Source: Haliclona indistincta
Lineage: Eukaryota > Porifera > Demospongiae > Haplosclerida > Chalinidae
Direction: 5' to 3'
Length of the DNA stretch: 64,000 bases
Assembly: GCA_964017065.1 (NCBI GenBank)
Contig: OZ024790.1
Coordinates: forward strand, 5,690,737-5,754,736
Below the pieces are notes generated by a model. It saw nothing but the letters and a program-made list of their open reading frames with translations. It searched no databases and was not told the origin of the DNA. Shown here in pieces: positions 22,165 to 34,660 of the stretch; within the stretch, counting starts at the first letter, position 1, and every line of letters starts with the position of its first letter. Both the position numbers and the translations under genes were made by a program.

Positions 22165-22687
22165 CTTGCTTTAGAGAAACTTGTGCAAGGAATGTAACAC
22201 TGTTGCTTTGTTCCTATGCTAACTGATTAGCACAACCGAGTGTCAATTCAATTCCAGTTCACTGGTAAACCAGAGTGCCGGTTTTGCAGTACATGTATGA
22301 GTACAGTATCAATTGGAGAGCATCATATTTTGTATTGTATTGGTAATGACCTGCTCCACAACAAGATATGCAGTTTGAAAAGGACATACACATGTTGCTA
22401 TGTTTTACTGTGATGTGCACTAAATGAACGTTAATTTTTTGCAGAAAATTACAAATAGAACAAGAGAAAATTCATAATGCATAATAATATTATGCAAACT
22501 GCATAATAATGTCATACTATAGTGTGCATGAAAAGTACTATAGTATAATAGTACCTCTCATGACACCATATTATGCGGGGGAAGAAACTAGAAACGTCGT
22601 TTCTGCATTCCACACGTACACGTACACGTGGGAAGGTTCGTTTACGTAAGACGGACAAAATGGCGTACATGTATATGTAGCCAGGAA
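22165..22687. other. Intergenic region between GPCR and FGGY genes
   Basis: This 520-bp AT-rich spacer holds both 5' flanks. The right part contains GTACACGTACACGTGG near 22614-22630, with a CACGTG E-box, close to the probable FGGY transcription start. No coding signal was seen. Confidence 0.5.
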
Positions 22688-25600
22688 ATGGACTCGGAAA
22701 TAGCTAAGCGGTGGTTTGTTGGAGTAGATGTAGGCACAGGCAGTGCCAGGGCTGGGCTGTTTTCAACGACTGGGAAACTTCTAAATCTCTCAAAGAAAGA
22801 CATAAGGAACGACCAGTCTCCGGAAGGATACTATGAACAGTCAACAACGGATATATGGTCGTCAGTTTGTGCGGCAGTCAAGGTGAAATTATAGAACAGA
22901 AGTCAAGGTTTAATTAGACAAAATTGGCGTGCCTGGTTGCAAGATGGTAAACTTTGACCTTAGAGTCAATTTCCTGGGTATGGATTATTGAGCCTGAGCA
23001 AGCCCCTTATTGATGTGACAGCATCCCTGGTTGTTATAATGTAGTTAAGTGCTCACGTTGTTTTGTTCTATATTATTTGTTCACTCTAGAATGTCAACAT
23101 GCACGTTCATTTATTGGAATAATTATGTGTATTTTATCTAACAGTCAACCATGCCATGTTGCTCGGAATGTTTTTTGTGAAACTTGTGTATCTTCACTCT
23201 AGGATGTCTGTAGGGATGTTGACCTGCGCTGTGTTCATGGCATTGGTTTCACAGCAACATGCTCACTGGCTGTAGTCGATGAGAATGGTTCTCCTGTAAC
23301 TATTAGTCCTACCCTCGATCCTTATTGGAACGTGATATCATGGCGTGATCATCGTGCTGTGAAGGAGACTGACGAGATCAATTCAAAACTGAATCCTGTA
23401 CTGGAGTTTGTTGGTGGTAAAATATCTGTGGAAATGCAGCCCCCCAAACTTATGTGGTTGAAGAAAAATCTGAAAGAACATTGCTGGGACAAAGCAAGAC
23501 ACTTTTTTGACCTTGCTGATTATCTTGTGTACAGGAGTACAGGACATGATGTCAGGTATGATCAGTTGCAAAAAAAATTATCAAATGCATGAATTTGACT
23601 TTATCTACATTATTTTGTGTATTTTGCATCGACTAGGAGATCCTCACTTAAAAGTGATTGCTAACCTGTCTTGTTTTTATCAATTTTGCCTTGGTGCCTA
23701 ACGATTGTTCTTAAATTATGCAACTTTGAATTTGATTGGTCAATTGCCTGATGTCTAAATCTTGCAGTGACTATGCGAACTCTAGTAGAAAAATTAATGT
23801 ACAATATTGCAGCTGTCATTCAGAAACACACTGTATGATGTCTTGAACTCTGGAAACTTCTCTGAGCTCTCCTTGAGTTCCCAAGGCAGTAGCTGTAGTC
23901 TAATGTCAGATTGCGAATCGTCGGCAACTTACGAGATTTAGAATCTCTTAGAAACCAAAATAGACTCTGCTGCATGCCGGGTATCTATACCGTGGGATTC
24001 TAAATTCCTTAGTTGTCACCAAGGCATCAGTACCTGTTTTTTAATTATGTTGGAGAGATGATCCAGCACAACGCATGACATTAAAATTTTCATACGTACA
24101 AAAAAATTCATGGTATACTGAGTTACCACCTGTACTAAGAATTATTATTATTTTTTTAAATTTCTTCATTAGGTCGTTATGTTGCTTAGTGTGCAAGTGG
24201 ACCTATGTTGGACACCAACCCACAAAAGGCATGCCCACATTTTCTACTCTTTGCTCTAAACTAACTGCCAGTAGTAATCTGTAGCAATTATTATAATTAT
24301 ATTACCGTATTACCCTTCACATTACCGTATGATAGAGAGCGGTCTCACTGAGGGCTGGAATAGCTCATTCTGGCACGAATGTGGTCTTGGTGACTTAGCT
24401 GATGGAGACTACAACAAAATAGGTAATAATTATGTACACGACAAGATTCCAAGCAAATCTCTGCAGAAGCAGTAAAAATATGAAATACCCTTTAACCACA
24501 TTTTTCTCCAAAGCAACATAGATGTATACCCCATGTATATGGGGTATTTGTCTATGATATTACCCTACTTGATTTTGTCATGATTGTCACGTGTGTTGGG
24601 AGACTAATTTAGATTTGTAATTGTTTTAATCTAAAGTTCATGCTTCACAAATGCTTGTACAATCAGAGTTCTTACAATGGTCAAATCAAAGTTTTTGTTC
24701 TGTTGATTATAATTTGTCATTTTTGGTGTCATTTATGGTTCCACTGACTTACAATACCATATTTGGTTATGATCTTGTCCTTTTCCTACAGGTAGCAGAG
24801 TGTATAGTCCAGGTGACCCTGTGGGAGAGGGCTTGTCCCTACAGGCAGCAGAGGAACTAGGTCTGATCAAAGGCACTCCTGTGGCTGCTTCCCTGATAGA
24901 TGCACACGCTGGAGGGGTGGGTAAGTATAACATTTTTATTTTTTGCAAAAAAATTCACATCATTATACGTATTGGTAAATTTTGGAATAAAATTTTTCAT
25001 GTTTATTGTACTAGAGAAAGTGTGCCTTTTTATTCCTACACAATTGAAGATTGCTATGCTATTCTAAATACCAGCAAATTGAATACTAACGTGTATCACT
25101 AACATTGAGGGAAAATTTTTAAAATTGAGCTTTCTGACAATAATGTGATCACTGTTGTGCTGTACTCTATCAAAGAAAAAGCCTATTTTAAGACAAAATC
25201 AATAATTATAATAATTATTGTACTGGCACATAAGAAAGGATGAAGTTAGAACGAGTGCTCTGTAGATGGGACATTACTTGAGCTCTGTATATTTCTTGCT
25301 CATTCATAGATATTTATAATCTGTTTGTGAAAACTGTGATAAGAGTAATTCTTAAAAACCTCATCATGATTTAGCCTCAAAATCTTGTATTTGAATCGAT
25401 TTTTGGATACTGTGGTCATCTATGTGTGACAACTTCGTGTATTCGTATATTACTTCATTAATGCTGTTGCCTCGAGTTGTGGTTCCTATGTGTGTTCACA
25501 TGAGGTTTGGCTTCATGTACATGTAGAGACCTATGATCTATTAACTTTCTCAAGATACTATAATTAGATTGACTGACATGATAGAGGATGGGTTTATGTA

Positions 25601-28600
25601 ACCACATAATCATTGCAATATCCAAAAATGCACTTTCTCTGCCAGTGAGTATTACTATGTATGTTTCTACCTGCTCAGGTATGGTTGGCGCAGACCTGTC
25701 TCTACTTCCCTCTTACTCTACTTCTCCCATCTCTTCTCGACTGGCTTTGATAGCTGGTACTTCATCATGTCTCATGGCTGTGAGTTTATTTCTAAGTCCC
25801 TTATTGTCACTGGGGTATTTTACTGAAGTTGAGCCAAAATCCCTAATGTCCCAAATGATAAGAGTATTTTCTGCTGTAGCAGATTCACGACCATATGCAA
25901 GTACAGAAAAGTTTTTGGTGGACGCTTCATCAGCAGACTTGCATGTCAGCGAAATCACTGCCCTAGAATGTATGTGACTTAGAGTTAGGGTCCAAGTGTA
26001 GCGGCAAGGACACTATTGTGATCCACTGATTTTGTAATGTTGCTTGAAAAGCTTGACCTTTTGTTCCTACTTCTTTTTCTTTTTCTTGGAAGGTTAGTAA
26101 TGTTAGATTATCTCCACCCACTCCAGGCCTTTGTTGATATTGCCCTGTGTTTGTACAAATGAATCTTATCACTCTTTGCCATACACTACCCACAAGTTCC
26201 GGTCTTCCTGCCTCATTTCACTGATTAGTGGATCACTGGTACCATTGTGCCTGATGGGGCAAGTAGCTATTACTACTGCGGTATGATTACCGTCAATCTA
26301 AAGACAAAGCTGTCTAGATTATTTGCTAGGCTAACATAGCTTGTCTAAAAGTAAAACCTCACTTGTACTCATAATTATGAATGTTACACCAGCTGATATA
26401 TTGTCAGGTTTTGGTTTGGTCCAACCGGTTTAAATTTCAGACTATACTGAATATTATATTATTGTATTGAGATGGGTGTGTACCACAATATTTAATTCCA
26501 TAAGCATGTTCTTTCTGCAAACTTACAAATGCTCTGATTGTGGTGTTGTTGCATCGTCATAATAAAATATAATTATTATTATGCACGCTGTACAGGCGTA
26601 CCTACCAACATGGCGTACATCAGAAAGTCTATATTGGTTGTAAAAATGAGCCCTTGAAGAACATGTCTTGTGCTAGAGAATCAAAACTAGAGTTAGAACT
26701 GTGTAAAATTTCTTAAAGTCTATGCATCTAAATGGTAGTGTTAAATTCTGCATGACTATTGTTACAAATGAAATTGATATGTCATTGTTACCATGACACC
26801 AGTCTTATAATTATTTACAAAGACTACAAATATACTCTTCTGGGACTATTTTTATCACTATTGGGTAAAATTTGAAATAGATTGTATACAACTTAAAATT
26901 CCACACAATGTATACACTTTTGCCTTTGTTTACTGTTTTGCATACACTGAAGTAAAGGGAAATGCCTGTTCATGCTAAAGCCTATTTCTCGGTAGTGAAC
27001 TGGCAAAAAGGCATTTAATATGCTATAAAAGGACCATGCTTGGGGATTTGTGTAATAATAAATGTTTGTTTTAGTACCTTTGAAGAAGTTCTGCTTTCAG
27101 TACTGTGTACATGCTTTAGTGCTGGATCGTGTGTTTGTAAATCATTAACTGTTGTTGTTGACATCATGTATACGTTATCATAGGCACGTGTCACATTTTG
27201 TGATTTCCCTCCTTCTTTCAACTCCCTCACTCTCTCACAGTCATTTCCTTCCTTCCTTCCTTTTTCTAATCACCCGTCTAGTACCATTATGTTTCCTCTT
27301 ATAGACAGCGGATAGGCCTATACTTGTCCCCGGAGTGTGGGGACCATATTTTTCTGCAATGGTGACTGACAAGTATCTGAACGAGGGAGGACAAAGTGCT
27401 GCAGGAGCTTTGGTGAGCTGTAGTGATTGATTGCAGGAAACCACACACTCAATGAACTAAGTGATATAGTTATTTACACACCACTTCCACATTATGGCAA
27501 TATTTCAACTTCTTGGAACATATTCAATGGGTGGCAGCAAAGGAAGTTGGCAAGTAGCAGTGGGCAAGTAGTAGTGGGCGAGTGAGGGGATGAGTGAGTA
27601 ATTGAGCTAGTACTGAGTAACTGGGTTCATTAAAACTAGAGTGTAGCAATAAGTGTACGTTATATCCCACGTTAGCGGGATATACGACCCGTTATATCCC
27701 GCGGGAAAGGGCGCGCTCAAGTGAAGTCAAGGAAGCGCCGAGGGCGAAGCCCGAGGCGCTTCCGAGACTTCACAAGAGCGCTAGCCCTTTCCTGAGGGAT
27801 ATAACGGGTCATACGTCCGGCAAACATGTGATATAACTTACTTGTATCATGCTAAAGACTGTTCTGATCTTGGGCACGTGACGCGGAGGGAAATATGACC
27901 CGTTATATCCCTCAAATAGCGCAATTTGATTGGTCAGAATAGTCTTAGTATGGTATAAGCAAGAATGTCTGATCACTCTTTTACTTTTCATGTAGCTAGA
28001 TCGCGTTCTACAGTATTACAGTGATGTGCTAAAGGAAGTCAGGACACAGTCTGGCACTACGTAAGCATACCATTACTTATTGTCTTGTGATAGTATCTGT
28101 GGAGTATGCTGTGTATGCACATGTGCTTAATATGTGCGTGCTTTGCTTGTCTTGGTTTTAGCACAATGTTTTCTATCTACAGCAGAGTTGGGGCGAAGTA
28201 CTTTTGAAAGTATTTAAGTAAAGTACAGGTACTTTCAGAAAATACTGAAGTACAAGTACAAGTACATAGCAAATTTTGCCTTGGGACTTAAATACAAGTA
28301 CAAGTACTAAGATTTGTACTTAAATACAAGTACAAGTACAGTTTTAACTGTGAGCCTATCAAGTTTTTTGGAGGAATAACTTCATGTTTATGCATGCCAT
28401 TTCACTATTCACACTATTTCATAAACCCAAAGTCCAAAACTATGTTTAAAATGGCTAATACATACTGTTACTTATTGTTTACATCTAATAAACTTCAAGT
28501 ACTTGTAAGTACATTAAGTATTCAAGTACATTGATATAATATTTAAGTACAAGTACATCCATAAAACTAATATAGGACTTAAGTACATGTACAAGTACGG

Positions 28601-31600
28601 CAAAATTGTACTTAAGTGTACAATTAGCAGTACTTGTATTTAAGTACAAATCTTAGTACTTGTACTTGTATTTAAGTCCCAAGGCAAAATACAAGTACAA
28701 GTACCAATGTACTTGGCCCCAACCCTGATCTACAGCTTGAAAGTCTCCTAAACTCAGATTGTAGATGAGCGTTAGCCTCGTGGAGTTCAGTTTACGTGGC
28801 TTGGTTAGCATTTATCACGGAGAAATTTATAATTTACTAGAAAGTAACGTAATTAACGTGCATGCGTATGCAGTATATACCAGGCCTTCGTCTGTGATGC
28901 TGTTCCTCTCAAGGCCGAGTACTAGGTTAGCATTTGTGATGGTAATAGTTAAAGCAGTGTAACAGGTGTAGTGTGATAATGTGATTGTGCCTTATTGTGA
29001 TGCATAGATGAACAAACCATAGTTGTCACATGAATTATAATCCATGAAAGAGGTTCTTTGTGACACTGTAGAAGACTGTGTTATCGATAGGCTATACGTA
29101 AACAACTTCATGTACGATAATATGGACTAATTGCTAGGTCTGTTGTCTGTGTTGTAGTAAGGTTATCTCATGATGCTAATTTCACAATCATTAAGTTGTT
29201 TATGTTAGTCTGGGATCACACCACGCCAACATAGTTCACATCACATGCCATGGCATGATGAGGGACTAACCTGTCCTGAAGATTTGAGTGTGTATGTTTA
29301 TGGAAGTTGTGGCATGAACTTTACATATTTTTTATGAAATAAACCAATTATTACCTTGTGCCATATGATATTTTATGGGTTCTTGTTACGTATTGCAATT
29401 CGTATGGCTTGGTCTGATGAGATTAGCACACCCTCCACTGGTACTGTTTGCGCAGACTTTATTTTGTTAAAACCCGATGAGAACCAAGCTCTCTTTGGGA
29501 AAAAGCCTGGTTCCAAAGTGCCCATACTATAATTGGATGTGGTTTTGTGATGTTAGTCACTGAAAATACTTGTCATTGTGTTGCAATGTTGTTGAATGCT
29601 AGTCCCTAACCTCAAAGAGTGTTGTTGTGCCGTAATGTATACATTTATTTTGTTGTTTGTTGCATCAACATTTCAAGTGCCTATAGCTTACCAATGAAGT
29701 AGTAGTTCAGTTCAAGATTTATTGAACTCATTCACTATTTACTGTCTTTCCTATGGTCAGTTTGTTTCCTATATAGGTTAGACAACACTGAAACCGACGT
29801 GTAGATGTCCAGGTCATGTAGCTTGAGGGCACCTATTAAGGCAATATAATTTTCACAGACACTGAGTCTAGTGCATAACTGTGCTCAAGGTAGTAGAATA
29901 GATATCCATTACCTGAATCAAACGACAGATCATAGAAGGTCTAGCCGTCAATTAACCTCTGACTGACCAATCAGATTGCTGAATTGCACTTACTTCTTTT
30001 TAGGTTAAAGTACTATATATCGATTGCTATGTACATGTAGAGGTGCTTCGCCCACTCTTAGTTCTTCTAACCTTATACAGTCTCTGGCAGTTGACTAATT
30101 TTGGTCAGAGTTGATAAAATCTCCAAAAAAATTTTCCTGTACAGTCTTAATAATTTCCATACATGGAATTTTACCCACATGCTAGGTCTGATAAGTGTGG
30201 GTGGGTGGTATTGGTTATTGTAAGAACTACAATAACTGGTTTATATAACTATCATACTTGTGGCTTGTTAGTTTGCAAACAATAGAGTATGATGCATGTC
30301 AAGCTGGCTAGGTATCTCCAGTATTCCCTCTAGTTCAGTAAAAATTTGAAATTTCCATTCAAATTTTTCTCTTAATGTCTACCAGTTTTTTTAAAAAGAA
30401 TATTCTGGTACAGTGATACTCTAGTGTTGAGATGGTTAATTTTTAATACGTAAAATTTGCTGACTGATCCATCTTTTAAATACTATAAATACAGAGATGT
30501 GTAATTCACAAGCATAAAAATGTCACTTGAAATACTTTATGATGATTTCATTAGTGTATAATAATTATTCTTGTCATAAAGTTGTGACACTGAGCTTGTT
30601 TTACTGACATTTGATCCTTGATGTCAAGCGCCAGCTAAGAAGCTATGTAGTGTTATTGAGGATGTTGGCAATTACATTCAGTATCAACAAATCTTATACT
30701 TGAGTTACCAAGTTAATCGTTCACACATTCTGTTGCTCATAGCGATGACACATTATGATCATATGGTATCCAGCTACGATATGGTATCTGTAGTGCCGGA
30801 TGATTGTGCATGTCTAATGTACCATTGACAAGTGTATAATTATCATAGTGTAAAATTATACCTGTTTCTTTGACGTCACCTTTGGTAATTAATACTTTCC
30901 CATCTTTTAAGTGTTATGAATATCATTACTGCTGACAATTAGTTGAGTTATGTACAGGTATGTATGACATTGTGTTCTTGTACATCTGTGACGACTGTGA
31001 ACGTCATTTGTTGGCCGTCACTATACTTGTGTCATTCCAGTATGGGAGACGTTTGTGTGTGTGTGTGTGGCTGTTTGCTCAGTGGGAATAGACAAGACTA
31101 CAAAGTGTATGTCCTAAGCAACCTCCAAAACAAACAACTTTGTTTTTATGTGCCTGAAAAAACCAGCCAACTTCTTAGTTTAACATGCATATTGAAGCCT
31201 CGTAACTGTGCAGCAACATGCAATATGCATGTGCGATGATGTGACTTGTATGGGCTCAGTATATCACACACAGTGATCTTGTGAGTTGTGACTTAGTGTG
31301 ACATTCTGTGACGCCAATGAAAACTGTCTAGTGATGCCCTCTTACTGGTGTGGCTCTTATGTCAACCTGTTTGTATAGCACTAATGCATCAAAGGGCAGC
31401 TATTAGTAGTATCAAGTGTAGTTTAGTGTACTAAGCCGCATACCATCATGCTTGGTGTGTGTTGTAATTCAGCTGTATCAAGAATGATTCAGACCTAAGG
31501 CGACATGACTTTGCCTCCCACATCCATCTTTGGATCTTTGTTTTTTTTCTACCCCTCTCCCCCATTTTCTCAGAGATTATCATCAGTTAAATCATATCCT

Positions 31601-34179
31601 CAATACGATGGCCTCCAGTCAACAGCTATCTCACACAGCTATGCTGACTAGACATCACCACATTGTTCCAGACTTCCATGGAAACCGATCACCACTTGCA
31701 GACCCACTAATGAGAGGAATGGTACAGACATAAAGTATTTGTATCTCAATTAATTTCTTACAAAATTGAACCTTTTGTTGTTAGTAATCATACAAGGAAT
31801 AGCTTCATTTTTAGCTGAGTATTTCATAATTCAAAGCTATTCTCCTACACGAGTGCATGTACTTGTGTATGTTACAGTCAGTTTGTACATGTGCACCTTG
31901 TTACAGGAAACATAGCTTGTGCTCGTTGGTCGTCACTATGTCTAGATACACACTGGCACCATCACTCATGTAACTACACCTCTTGAATACAAGTTAGCTT
32001 GTAGGCAGCTAACATTGTATGCAAATAGGAATTCATACCCACACCTTGCTCACATGAGCTCAGTATGGTTCCCATAATGACTGCTATAAACATATTCATA
32101 CCTAGTACTGATACCACAGTTCATGAAAATTGTTAACCACATCCTACCTGTTGTGTGATGTCATTGTTTATTTTACAAGTATAGATCTGGGACATGGACT
32201 GTTTATTGTTTGTTGGGTTGTTGCTTTACTGTACCAATCCTTTGAGGTTTGTTGTTTTTTCCCTTCTCTCTTTTTAGATTTCAGGATTATCCCTGTCGCA
32301 CACAGTCGAAGACATGTGTCTCATGTATCTTGCAACAATACAAGCACTAGCAGTGAGTACAATGTCCATTGATGTGTGCGGAGTACGGAAATGTTACAGA
32401 TTGCGGGATAATGTTATGGATGTGTGCAGATTACAGTATTTACTTGGTGTAAAAATACCTATTATGAAGTGTTTTAGTAATGCTCACTTATTGTAGTATT
32501 TTAGTTAATCATAAGTCTTCATTGATTGTTGATTTGAAACTGTCGCGGCACTTCATTGCTGATATTTTGAGTTATATTTCCGTCCTGTTTTTGCTGTCTG
32601 TCTGTGCTCCCACATATTGTTGTGTGCACTAATGTGTTTAGACAGACAAACAAAGACAAGTTAGTCACAATCGCATACATACAAGTTCAAGTAGCTTCGT
32701 TATTGTTTTGGCACTCAGAGTGGATCACGTATTCTTTATCTAGCATACATAAAAAGTGAAGCATGTCACATTGTAGTGTACTAGTCTGGCAGCCCTGTCC
32801 CTTCGCATTACAGTGGAAGGGTCTGGCATCAGCAGTAACTACCAGTGGAATAAAGAACATCACATTTTCATGTGACAATTAGTAACAAATGGTGGCAGTC
32901 AGTGTGCTGTTTGCTTTGTGAACGTACAAGCCAGCTCTAGCATTCAAGCCAACTCTAGCATAGAACGTTTTTAGCTCATGACATGATTGATTTTGCCATA
33001 GGTTTCTGATATTATGATTGGATTACAGAAATTCCTGTGACTGATACATGTACAACTATTAATTTTGATAGTAATGTATACTTACTACATGTACTAATTT
33101 GCATACAAGTCAGGCATGTCTATACATTCCTAGAAAAGCCCACACTTAGCAGGCACATAACACCTGTACATACTATCTGGAGAGAAGCCAATCAATATCA
33201 TTGTGCCTTGTTATCATTGGCCTTTACTAAGAACACTATTATAGTATTCACGCTATTCACCATAGCAACTACACTGTGACAGAAAGTGACATCATTTCCT
33301 AAGTTAATGAGTTGTAGTTATAGCATAGTATAATGTTATGATAATAATGTTTAGCTTAGACCATAATCCCACCTTTGATCTTAGTTGTCCCTTTGTCTTA
33401 CTATCTCCTTAGCCTGCCTCTTTCATCCAATTCCAGTTACCTCTTCCTTTCTCAGTATAGCACTAGGCATATAATGGAATCCATGCAAGATGCTGGACAC
33501 AATTTTTCACTCATTCTTCTGTGTGGTGGTCTAAGAAGTAACCAGTTGTACTTACAAACACATGCTGATGTAACCGGTTAGCAAGGAAGATGCTATAGTT
33601 GTTCACTCACTGTGTACTATTCTACCAAAGGCCTTCCGGTCTTGCTGACTGAAGAAAGTGAGGCAGTGCTTCTAGGTGCTGCGATTCTAGCAGCTAAATC
33701 ATCTGAGCCGGATATCAGTGTATGCCTACTTTTCAATGTTGTTTGTTTACAATACGACCACTGTGTGACTCTTCTATGGAAATGGTAAAAGTGCACCATG
33801 TCCTTTTTTGAAGACATGCTCCTCAAGGTCACAATATTATGTTTGGACAAGTGCAAAGACTTTGTACTTGTCTTGTAAACAACAGTTGTTTTTAGTCAGT
33901 TTAGTTTCTGGCTTCTTGTGTCTTATGTTGTGTGAAATTAAGTTCAATAATAATTATTATTATTCTGTACAGCTCACTGATGTGATGAAGCAAATGAGCA
34001 GAGTTCAACCGAGTTCAGCCGTCCAGCCGTCATCCGATCCAGAGCTAAAAAAGTATGTTTTAGAGGTCAATTATGATTTTCACCAATGATTGATGATTTC
34101 ATACAGGTACCATGAGTTAAAATATCAAGTTTATAGGACAATGGTTTCTGATCAGATAAAATACAGGGAAATGATGTAA
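22688..34179 (+). CDS. FGGY: FGGY-family carbohydrate kinase (ribulokinase-like)
   Basis: At least twelve exons can be joined: 22688-22882, 23203-23555, ~24174-24209, ~24337-24421, ~24792-24919, ~25679-25778, ~27305-27414, ~27996-28061, ~31574-31722, ~32278-32352, ~33456-33578, ~33632-33720, ~33972-34053 and ~34107-34179. Diagnostic blocks are [16 protein letters not shown] (phosphate-1 ATP loop), [33 protein letters not shown] (phosphate-2), [33 protein letters not shown] (adenosine loop) and LLGAAILAA. They follow metazoan FGGY closely through to the end ([13 protein letters not shown]). The family phosphorylates pentuloses. The gene is strikingly large for this region: introns reach 3.5 kb, while most neighbours have introns of 50-80 bp. 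The exon 3 donor (GTTGGA) is weak. Confidence 0.9.
27656..27960. repeat. Cluster of foldback elements in an FGGY intron
   Basis: A nearly perfect hairpin has arms 27688-27728 and 27764-27806, with a GC-rich central palindrome (GGAAGCGCC...GGCGCTTCC). The motif GACCCGTTATATCCC appears in both arms and again at about 27897-27913. A second inverted pair near 27846-27870 and 27935-27958 brackets that third copy. The cluster ends about 40 bp before an FGGY acceptor site. Confidence 0.8.
28183..28727. mobile_element. Non-autonomous hAT-like MITE, 545 bp, with 8-bp target duplication
   Basis: The ends are CAGAGTTGGGGCGAAGTAC and, reverse-complemented, CAGGGTTGGGGCCAAGTAC. Both subterminal regions (about 150 bp) are inverted copies rich in AAGTACAAGTAC. 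The flanks 28175-28182 and 28728-28735 are both ATCTACAG, an exact 8-bp duplication typical of hAT superfamily insertion. No transposase frame is present. It lies in a 3.5-kb FGGY intron. Confidence 0.92.
28736..31573. other. Remainder of the long FGGY intron, nothing recognised
   Basis: About 2.8 kb of AT-rich sequence. Scattered open frames (for example at 28765 and 30943) are short and show no domain. No RNA gene, terminal repeats or conserved exon could be supported. Confidence 0.5.
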
Positions 34180-34412
34180 TCCTGTGTTTAAACATTGGAC
34201 AATGCTTTCTATCTCATGCAAAAGGATGATTGTATTTTTTATATTATTTTATTAGACTGTATAGTAGTTGTGTACCACATAATTATTATACATACTCTTT
34301 CTAATGTCTGAGTATCTATGCGACGCCCACAGATACGCGTGGGAACACAAATTGTAACAAGAAGTTTTGACGCGTCCGGTTGGTCTCCTAATAGCTTGAT
34401 AATTCATGGCTT

Positions 34413-34592
34413 TGACGTCACTCGTGATGCGCGGTTGTCATGCCCGCGGCTCTCCTTTGTTGTTTCGAAGTCTCCTGAGGTTTCTAGATGATTGTGACGT
34501 CAGTCTGCATGAAAATAACGCGATTAACGTCACAGGCGCATGCCGATGGCTCCATTGAGTATAAAAAGAGGGAATAGCTTTCTGGTGAGTCA
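34413..34592 (+). promoter_or_regulatory. JUN promoter: two CRE palindromes, TATA box, AP-1 site
   Basis: TGACGTCA occurs at 34413-34420 and 34495-34502, a half site AACGTCA at 34526-34532, a TATAAAAA box at 34560-34567, and a consensus AP-1 site TGAGTCA at 34586-34592 near the expected transcription start. JUN/ATF dimers bind TGACGTCA, and JUN/FOS or JUN/JUN dimers bind TGAGTCA. The arrangement therefore fits the autoregulation known for vertebrate JUN. Confidence 0.8.
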
Positions 34593-34660
34593 TCTTTGGC
34601 CTCGTGTCGACTCTCATTCAAAGCGAGAACAGAAAGCGGTACTCACGTGTAGAAACAGCA

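Noticed and set aside
34604..34660. Longer JUN start upstream of 34661
   Set aside because: The extension begins with GTG, not ATG, and lies just after the TATA box and AP-1 site. The tandem ATGs at 34661 are the first real starts.
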